From positions 119,089 through 144,455 of the forward strand of contig RQSC01000010.1 in NCBI GenBank assembly GCA_013416795.1: a DNA stretch of 25,367 bases. The letters are read 5' to 3'. Source of the stretch: Prasinococcaceae sp. CCMP 1430. Taxonomy: Eukaryota; Prasinodermophyta; Palmophyllophyceae; Prasinococcales; Prasinococcaceae. The notes under the pieces are model-generated. The model saw only the letters and a list, made by a program, of their open reading frames with translations. It ran no database searches and was not told where the DNA came from. The first letter of the stretch is position 1; each line of letters opens with the position of its first letter. This document shows, in pieces, positions 19,676 to 25,367 of this stretch. Made by a program: the position numbers and the translations under genes.

Positions 19676-20150
19676 GGCCGCGCCTGTTGAAGCGCGTCCG
19701 TAAGCAGGCGAAGCTGCGGCATTCTTTTCTGCGGGTTGGTCGGAGGGCGGCCACACCGCGCCGGCGGCGCCGACGCCGGGCCGGCGGGCCCGTCTCTTTT
19801 CCGACCCCGCGGCGACCGAAAGGGTGGCGCGCCCTTCCCCTCTGCCGGCTCCTGTCAGACGCGCAGCCCGTCACCCACGCCCTCACCGACGTCCTCAATG
19901 CGGCCCGCGCCCGGGCTCCGCGGTGAGTGGCGCGCTCACTGAGCGCGCGCGCGCTGAGTGCGCGCGCTGAGTGCGCGCGCTGAGTGCGCCCGTTGCGGCC
20001 GCGCGCGACGCACCCGTAGGGTTCGTATTTTACAGATTTGATACATTTATTGAGTGCTTCGTTTTCTCGCTGCGACAACCCTAAACAAGCGGCGTTTGGT
20101 TCGTTAGGGGATTGGCGGCGGCGGCCGGCGCTCGCGCTCGCGCACGCCAG
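19676..20150. other. Spacer between kinase-PP2C and sulfotransferase
   Basis: It contains a 13-nt tandem repeat (19955-19993) and an AT-rich patch (about 20020-20110). A short candidate first exon for the sulfotransferase, ATG at 19898 with a GTGAGT donor at 19923, lies here. No other gene is seen. Confidence 0.45.
19955..19993 (+). repeat. 13-nt tandem repeat, three units
   Basis: The unit TGAGTGCGCGCGC occurs at 19955 and 19968, with a variant at 19981. A related TGAGCGCGC unit precedes the array at 19940. Confidence 0.75.
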
Positions 20151-21148
20151 CGGGGTCACAGCGCGCGCGCGCGCGCAGCGGGTCGGCGGCGCTGGCGGTG
20201 GCGCTCGCGCTGGCGGCCGGCGGTGCCTGCGACAGGGCGAAAGGCCGCACGTTGAAGCCGGGCTGCCCCGCGCTCACGCGCGCCGCGTGTGCGCGCTACG
20301 CGAGGGGGGACTCCAGCAGTCCCGCCGTGATGGACGCACCTACCGTGACCGCATCGGCCGCCGGGCCTATCATCCGCTGGCTGCACGTTCCGAAATGCGG
20401 CACCTCATTCGCCAACGCTGTGTATCGCTACGGCTGCGGCACAGGCGTGTTCGACAGCGTCAACACGACACTCGCGTCATTTAACGGCGCATTTGAGGCC
20501 AGGCTCGTCAAGGAGATACGGCCTGAGGCCACGTGCTATGCGCCCGCTGGGAAGATGTACCCGCACGGCGCGGCCATGCATCTGCCGGTAGGGCCGCTGG
20601 ACGAGAAGCTGCACACGCTGCCGCCGGGTCGGTCGCTCGTAGGCCTCTTCCGCCAGCCGACTCAGCGGCTCATCAGCGCGTACTACCACAACATGCACGC
20701 GCATGGCATGGACAAGGATCACAGGGCGAAGCTCGTTGCGCGGTGCGGCCGCCTGCCCGAGAGGGAGGGCCTGGAATGCTTCGCCCGCTTCCCCGGGGTG
20801 GCAGGCTGCGCCACCAAGATGCTGCTGGGGCACGCGTGTGGCGCGGTGGTGCCGCTGAACGCGGCAAACATCAGCGAGGCCGTGCGGCGCGTGCGGGACT
20901 GGTTTGCGTTCGCGGGCGTGACCGATTGCTTCGACGCGAGCGTGTGTGCGTTCCACACCACGATGACGGGCGGCGCCATTGCGCCCGCCGACAGCGAGCT
21001 CGAGCACGTGCGCGCGGGCGTGACGCGGCCCGCGAGCGGTGTGTACGACGAGGGGTTGCTGGGCGGATTCGTCGACGAGGCCGATGAGGCGGTGTACGCG
21101 CAGGCGCTGCGCATGCTCGAGGAGTACGTCGAGCGCGACACGGGCTAG
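20151..21148 (+). CDS. Golgi-type sulfotransferase-like protein (start uncertain)
   Basis: The frame is open from 20108 to the stop at 21146-21148. The PAPS-binding loop is WLHVPKCGTSFANAVYRY and the 3'-phosphate motif is LFRQPTQRLISAYYHNM, both typical of carbohydrate sulfotransferases. Such enzymes move sulfate from PAPS to sugars or other acceptors in the Golgi. An Ala/Leu-rich segment (SAALAVALALAAGGA, about 20183-20227) looks like a signal anchor, yet no ATG precedes it in frame; the first in-frame ATG is 20330 (272 residues, no anchor). A two-exon model solves this: ATG 19898, eight codons, GTGAGT donor at 19923, CCAG acceptor at 20149-20150, phase 1, giving an Arg-rich cytosolic tail followed by the anchor. 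I favour that model without proof. The acceptor substrate is unknown. Confidence 0.75.
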
Positions 21149-21346
21149 GCTCGCGCGAGCGAAAGCGACCGCGGGCGCCTCGCACGCGCTGGTGGCGTCG
21201 CTCGAATCGTTCCGTATTATACTCGTCGCGCGTTGCGGTCTACATGTTTCTCTGTCTTGTCTGTTTCTTGCGTGTTTGCGGGCGAAGAAAGGAGGGTGTG
21301 GTGTTGTGGTGGTGGTGGGGGGGGGGGGGCGCGCGTGCGCGGGTGC
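21149..21346. other. Short convergent spacer with G run
   Basis: This lies between facing stop codons. It includes a T/G-rich stretch and G12 (about 21318-21329). No gene is seen. Confidence 0.5.
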
Positions 21347-22093
21347 TCACCCTGCACGCTCCGTGTCGCCTGTGTGTGCCTCTCGCTCCCGCTCTCGCAC
21401 TGTCTGCCAGGCATCGCATGCCCGCGGCGGGGCGGTCGCCTCTTTCTGCCTCTGGTTCTCGGCCGGCAGCAGGGCCAGCACCCTCGGTACCCTGGGCAGC
21501 GTCGCGCGGGCGTTCTTGCCGCCGTCGCTCCCCGTCGGCGGCGACACTCGAACGCGCTTGCTGCGCCCCTCCTCCTCCCCGCCGCCGGGATCGCACGCGC
21601 GTGCTTGCCCGCGCGCAGACAGCGGGCGCCCCTCTTGGCGCTCCCGGGGGCCGCTGCTGCCACTGTTCGCCCCCGATTCGACGGCGCCCGCGCCGCTGAT
21701 GCTCTGGCTGCGGGTGGGGCCCGCCGCCGCGGCGCCCGCCCGCTGCTCTCCGCGCGCGCGCGCCAGGGAGTGCGTGTGCGCGGTGCTGCTCTCCGCTCCG
21801 CTGTCGCCTGATCGGTCGCTGGCGCGCGCGCCGCCGCCGCAGGCGTCGCTGCCGCTGCAGCACTCGCTCGAGTCCTCGTCCGCCTCCGCGGACGCGTCCC
21901 GCCCCGCCACCTGGTCGTGCGCTAGCCCCATGCCGAGGCCCGTGCCCCACGCCCAGTCGGCGAACGCGCCCACGTCCACGCGCCCCGAGGCGTCGTGGCA
22001 CTTGAGCGCGGCGCCTCGCGCGCGCACGACGTTGGCCCAGTAGCTGTCCCACGGCGACGCCGCGCCGCCCGCGGCGTCGGGCGCGCGCTGCGC
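21347..22093 (-). CDS. Unrecognised protein, 5'-truncated at an ambiguous base
   Basis: From the N at 22094 the minus strand is open to a TGA at 21347, about 249 residues. The first part looks like real protein: SPWDSYWANVVRARGAALKC then GRVDVGAFADWAWGTGLGMG. An acidic Cys/Ser stretch follows (EADEDSSECCSGSDACGGG), then a polar low-complexity tail with EEEGRSKRVRVSPP. I do not recognise the family. A possible acceptor (GCGCAG) sits directly at the N side of the frame, so the fragment may start as an internal exon. Upstream on the same strand the next 1.3 kb is simple repeat and AT-rich DNA with no matching 5' exons, so the gene is either broken here or the sequence is joined wrongly at the N. 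Confidence 0.45.
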   Translation of the reverse strand, partial: AQRAPDAAGGAASPWDSYWANVVRARGAALKCHDASGRVDVGAFADWAWGTGLGMGLAHDQVAGRDASAEADEDSSECCSGSDACGGGARASDRSGDSGAESSTAHTHSLARARGEQRAGAAAAGPTRSQSISGAGAVESGANSGSSGPRERQEGRPLSARGQARACDPGGGEEEGRSKRVRVSPPTGSDGGKNARATLPRVPRVLALLPAENQRQKEATAPPRACDAWQTVREREREAHTGDTERAG

Positions 22094-22094
22094 N
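22094..22094. other. Ambiguous base (N)
   Basis: This is the only non-ACGT base in the window. It marks a change from GC-rich coding-like sequence on its left to lower-GC non-coding sequence on its right. Confidence 0.95.
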
Positions 22095-22687
22095 ACCCCA
22101 TCCCTCTGTAACTGTGCGTCTGCGCGTCCGCAACCGTAACGACACGGGTTCAAAATATCGGCACAAATCGCGCCTCCGAGGAACGAAAATGCGGAAAAGC
22201 AGACCCTCGTGCGGAGTCTGGTGCGCGGCTGCGGGTATGGCTCGCCCGTGGGGGTCTTTCCTATGAATGAGGATGGAATCACCCAGCGGGCCGCCCGCGG
22301 CCACGCGAACCGAATCGCCTCGGATCGAAGGGGATTCAGAGCGGGCGGAGACGGAGAGGGGAGACGGAGGTGCGTGCGCGCCCAGCACGCCATGCGCGTG
22401 CGCGTGCGGGCCTGCGCTCGTGTGTGACTCTGCTCTGCCCGTGTGTGTGCGCGCGCACGTGGGGGCCGCGAGCGCTCACGACCAACCGCGGGTGCCCGCA
22501 CTTCCACTGCTGCCTCCATGCCTCTGCGAGCCGCGGCCAGCGGTGCATACATTTGCACTCGAGCACTTCGCGGCCAACGGAAGCTTTTCCCGTGGGTACA
22601 TATGACGTATCTTAAAGTGCATTTATTGGGATGCGCGGGCGCCCTCGGAAGGAGGGGAGGCGTCCGGACCCCGTCGCCCAACGCTCT

Positions 22688-22733
22688 TGGATTCCACAGA
22701 TACGCTCGTGTTTATTGGAGATTGTGGAATCCA
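22688..22733. repeat. Perfect inverted repeat, 11-bp arms
   Basis: TGGATTCCACA (22688-22698) pairs with TGTGGAATCCA (22723-22733) around 24 nt. A third GGAATCCAT copy occurs about 40 bp downstream (near 22769). Confidence 0.75.
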
Positions 22734-22985
22734 TATCGCGTTTGTTGGTGTTATTGAGTTGGAAAATGGAATCCATGGCGCGAGCGGGGCGCGCCTGCGC
22801 GCAGCGCGGGCGCTGCGCGCGCGCGCGCGCGCGCGCGGGCGGGAAAATCGGCGGCGCGCGCGCTCGCGCGCCCGCGAAGATCTTTTTCCCAGCCGCGGAA
22901 GGGGGCGGCGCGCGAGGCCGATTTTTCTGTCGCCGGACGGATGGAGGGCCTCCTCCCATCGCGATGGCGATGCGTGCCCGTGTGC

Positions 22986-23120
22986 ATTTATTTTATTTAT
23001 TTATTTATTTATTTGTTTGTTTGTTTGTCATGTGTTTGCTGCTGTGTGGGGAACCTCCATGCACAGAGCCGACGTTTTATTTTTTATTCTTTTATTTTAT
23101 TTGTTTATTTTTGTTGTATC
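22986..23120. repeat. (ATTT)n/(GTTT)n low-complexity DNA
   Basis: A (TTTA)n run passes into (TTTG)n (22986-23028), and a second T-rich tract follows at about 23078-23115. They stand out sharply from the surrounding GC-rich sequence. Confidence 0.85.
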
Positions 23121-23395
23121 AACATACAACCCAACAACCATCCTCCATGCCACCCAACGGCTGCGAACTCGGTCTCTCTCTAGTAATACCGTCATGGTAT
23201 CACGGGTGCGGGCGGCGCGGCGCGTGGGGGAACTCGCACGCATTGATACACACGCGTACGTACATTTTGGTCTTAGTCCTCTCGGCCTTGGTGCGAGTGG
23301 GACAGAACACGAAGTGGAGCGCTGGCGCTGGGCGCGAGTGTCGCGGCGGCCGGCTGCCTACAGCGCTGCTGTGCGCGCGCTCGACGTTCTCATCC

Positions 23396-24777
23396 TCATT
23401 CATCCGAGACCGTCTCGCGCACGGTGGCGTCGGAGAAGCTGGTGCCTTCTGGGAAGGGGCACTTGAGGTAGCCGATGGTGTCGTACTCGAGGCTCCAAGG
23501 AGAAGGAGCGCGCTGGCACTCCGGCGAGCTCACGTCGCGGTACTCACAGGCATCCTCTTTGCCCGACTCCGCCTTCGCCGCGTCTTGTGCCGCGAAGTCG
23601 CAGTCCGCGGCGCAGTGGCAGCAGCCGGACTGCCCCGAAATGAAACCAGGGGCGTACCAGTAGTAGTCGTGCGAAGTTCCGTTCTGGAACTTGCCCCTGT
23701 TCCCCTGTTCGGCGCTGCTGCAGTTGACGTAGCCGCAGCACTCGACCTCTGTGACATCGCAGAAGACGGCGTGGCCGATGTGGAAGTCCTCGCCCGCGTA
23801 GTAGCAGCTCCCGCGAGAAGCGTTGCGGTCGAGGCAGACGTCGTCCTCGCAGGCGGTGTGAAGCTGGGCATCGTACTGGCGGTCGTGGTAGACCCCCTTG
23901 CCGAAGGCCTCGTGGCCGGCGGTCGCATTCGCAGCGATATCGGGTGCAAAGACGTTCTCGTCGGCCCAAGAGAGAGCGTTGGTCTCGTTGGTGGTCTCGC
24001 CCTCGATGCTGAAGATAACCTTGAGCCCGTCGGCGCACGAACCGTTGGAGCCGAGGTAGTACTTGCCGGCCTGGTTGAAGGTGATCATCACATCGCGCCC
24101 GCCCTTCGAGACGGGCTCCAGAATGGTCGTGGAACCAGTGGTGTTGCAGTCCATCCAACTCGCCTCGTCCGCGTAGAGCGTCACGTCGCGACCGCCGAAC
24201 ACCAGAAACTCGGCCCAGTCGCCAGTGCTGCCGTTCACCGCTGAAGGGAACTCCACGCACCCGCCGTAGTGGGCAGCATGGACCTCGCTCACTGGCTCGG
24301 ACCACGGGCACTCCATGTCAAGCATGGTGGGACCCTCGGAGGGGGCAGTCGCATCATCAAAGTCATCACAGCTGCTGCAGCCGTCGGTCCAGATGCCGCC
24401 GCCAGGCGCGCACGCGTCCTCGGCGGCCGCCAGGTCGCCGGCGGTCGCCGGGCAGTCACACACGTGTGAGACGGGACTGAATCAGACGTCCGCAAAGCAC
24501 GAAGCAGGCGCACAGCGCGCCGCGCCGACGCCCAGCCAGTTCCGGCGCCGACAGACGGAGCCACCGTCGTGGAGGGTCAGCGCGAGCTACAACAGCGCGC
24601 CAGTGGACTCCGCGAGTGCGTGCTCACGCGCCCCGCACGGTCTGCCCGCGCCCGTCCGCCAATATTGGCAGCGCGCAGACGCGCGCCGCACCTGTAGCAT
24701 CCGAACTGAGCGGAAGCGTGGCGCGGCGCGAGGCTCAGCGCCAGCGGGACCAGCAGGAGGGCGCGCGGCGGCGCCAT
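23396..24777 (-). CDS. Secreted Cys-rich glycoprotein with phytocyanin-like domain, 2 exons
   Basis: Exon 1 is 24777-24692 and exon 2 is 24476-23396; the 215-nt intron (GTGCGG...TTCAG) joins in phase 2, giving 388 residues. A clear signal peptide (MAPPRALLLVPLALSLAP, cleavage after HASA, about residue 23) is followed by a Cys-rich N-terminal part (CDCPATAGD; WTDGCSSCDD). Residues ~110-186 resemble a plant phytocyanin cupredoxin: DWAEFLVFGGRDVTLY, MDCNTTG, GGRDVMITFNQAGKYYLG, GSCADGLKVIFSI. The two disulfide cysteines (CNTT; GSC) are kept, but the copper-ligand positions are not: the His-bearing strand is shortened, FIC is YLG, and GHC is GSC. The C-terminal half is a second Cys-rich region (CCGYVNCS, GCCHCAADCDF). 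About eight N-glycosylation sequons are present. An extracellular or cell-surface role is inferred; the C-terminal domain is not recognised. Confidence 0.72.
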
Positions 24778-25279
24778 CTCCCGAGGCGCTGGCTGCGGCG
24801 GAGTGGAGGGGCGGTGAGAAGCGCGCTGGCGGGCTCTGGGTCGCGCTGCGCGGCAGTGGCGGTGTGGCGCGGGCGGTGCGGCACGCTGGCGCCAGCGCAC
24901 GCAGCCCCCGCCCGCACCAAAAGATCTCACACAATTCTAAACACGTGCCACGACCGCAGCCACCACGCGCCACAGCCGCCAATTTCGCGCTCGGCGCCGG
25001 CGGTTACGACCCGTTGGTTGCGCCTACGTTCCGTCCCGGTCGCGGCACGCGCCGGCCACGCGCCCCCTGTCGCGTGACTCACCACTCGGAGCGCGCAGCT
25101 GCACGCAGGAGGTCGCGGCGGCCTCGTCCCAGCCAGGTACTCACAACCCCGTGCCAAATCGAGGGGGTGCTCACATCTCCCACGTTTTCGTCCTGTGTGT
25201 TCCGGCACGCACACGCGCGCGCGCGCACAAACATTACTCACACACGCACACACACGCACACACACGCATGCACCCTCAC
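24778..25279. promoter_or_regulatory. Upstream region of the secreted glycoprotein gene
   Basis: About 500 bp of GC-rich DNA upstream of the ATG at 24777. There is a mildly AT-rich spot at 24915-24945 and CA/CG-rich sequence from about 25205. No protein-like frame is seen. Confidence 0.4.
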
Positions 25280-25292
25280 ACGCGCGCGCGCG

Positions 25293-25367
<75 letters not shown>
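25280..25367. repeat. (CG)n then (CA)n microsatellite at the window edge
   Basis: Alternating CG (25280-25300) passes into uninterrupted CA (25301-25367), which runs off the window. Such sequence can adopt Z-DNA and often breaks assemblies. Confidence 0.9.

Larger units (their letters stand above)
22095..23395. other. Non-coding, AT-rich and repeat-rich region
   Basis: No protein-like frame is seen on either strand. Contents: an AT-rich patch (about 22105-22200), a GTGCA/TGCAC stem (about 22544-22559), a perfect 11-bp inverted repeat (22688-22733), an alternating GC tract (22815-22839) and T-rich simple repeats (22986-23120). The right part may hold the 3' UTR of the minus-strand gene that ends at 23396. 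Confidence 0.5.

Noticed and set aside
19940-19993. Short direct repeats that might suggest a CRISPR array
   Set aside because: The units are contiguous with no unique spacers, and the genome is eukaryotic; this is a minisatellite.
20084-20092. CCCTAAA, a telomere-like unit
   Set aside because: It is a single copy with no tandem array.
22140-22165. GGGTTCAAAA, reminiscent of a tRNA T-arm
   Set aside because: No matching acceptor stem, anticodon arm or paired T stem is present nearby.
22631-24244. 537-codon plus-strand frame with YLFIYLFICLF-like segments
   Set aside because: The apparent membrane segments are translated TTTA/TTTG repeats, and the rest is antisense to the secreted glycoprotein exon.

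Overview
The window is nuclear DNA from a GC-rich, flagellate-type photosynthetic eukaryote. The evidence is spliceosomal introns (ten small ones, 76-241 nt, can be placed with matching reading phase), plastid tetrapyrrole genes (a FLU-like regulator and chlorophyll synthase), a centriole protein (CEP44), a sterol delta-7 reductase and a Golgi-type sulfotransferase. A microalga fits best, either a haptophyte such as a pavlovophyte or a prasinophyte-grade green alga. The sequence alone does not decide between them. No bacterial-style operon, rRNA, tRNA, CRISPR array or recognisable transposon gene was seen.

Layout, left to right: FLU-like protein (+, 5' end cut by the window edge), converging on CEP44 (-, one intron); a 1.0-kb divergent spacer; DHCR7-type sterol reductase (+, three exons), converging on a PP2C phosphatase with a CaaX-like C terminus (-); a 1.7-kb divergent spacer; an orphan membrane protein (+, three exons); a 0.9-kb spacer crowded with homopolymers and perfect hairpins; a membrane-anchored Sec14/CRAL-TRIO protein (+), converging on and possibly overlapping chlorophyll synthase (-, three exons seen, 5' end unresolved); a 56-residue DUF4535-like membrane protein (+), 60 nt upstream of a protein kinase-PP2C fusion (+, two exons); a sulfotransferase (+); a broken ORF (-) that ends at the only ambiguous base (N, 22094); 1.3 kb of AT-rich simple-repeat DNA; and a secreted, cysteine-rich glycoprotein with a copper-less phytocyanin-like domain (-, two exons). 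The right edge is a CG/CA microsatellite.

The genes do not form one pathway. FLU and chlorophyll synthase both act in chlorophyll biosynthesis, as regulator of the first committed step and last enzyme respectively, and lie about 14 kb apart. Two PP2C-type phosphatases are present, one fused to a kinase. The points most worth a second look are the small-ORF/kinase pair (bicistronic, or spliced into a membrane-anchored kinase-phosphatase), the hairpin cluster at 12.8-13.1 kb, the copper-less phytocyanin-like protein, the convergent Sec14/chlG overlap, the unusual GTGCG splice donors and the possible misjoin at the N.
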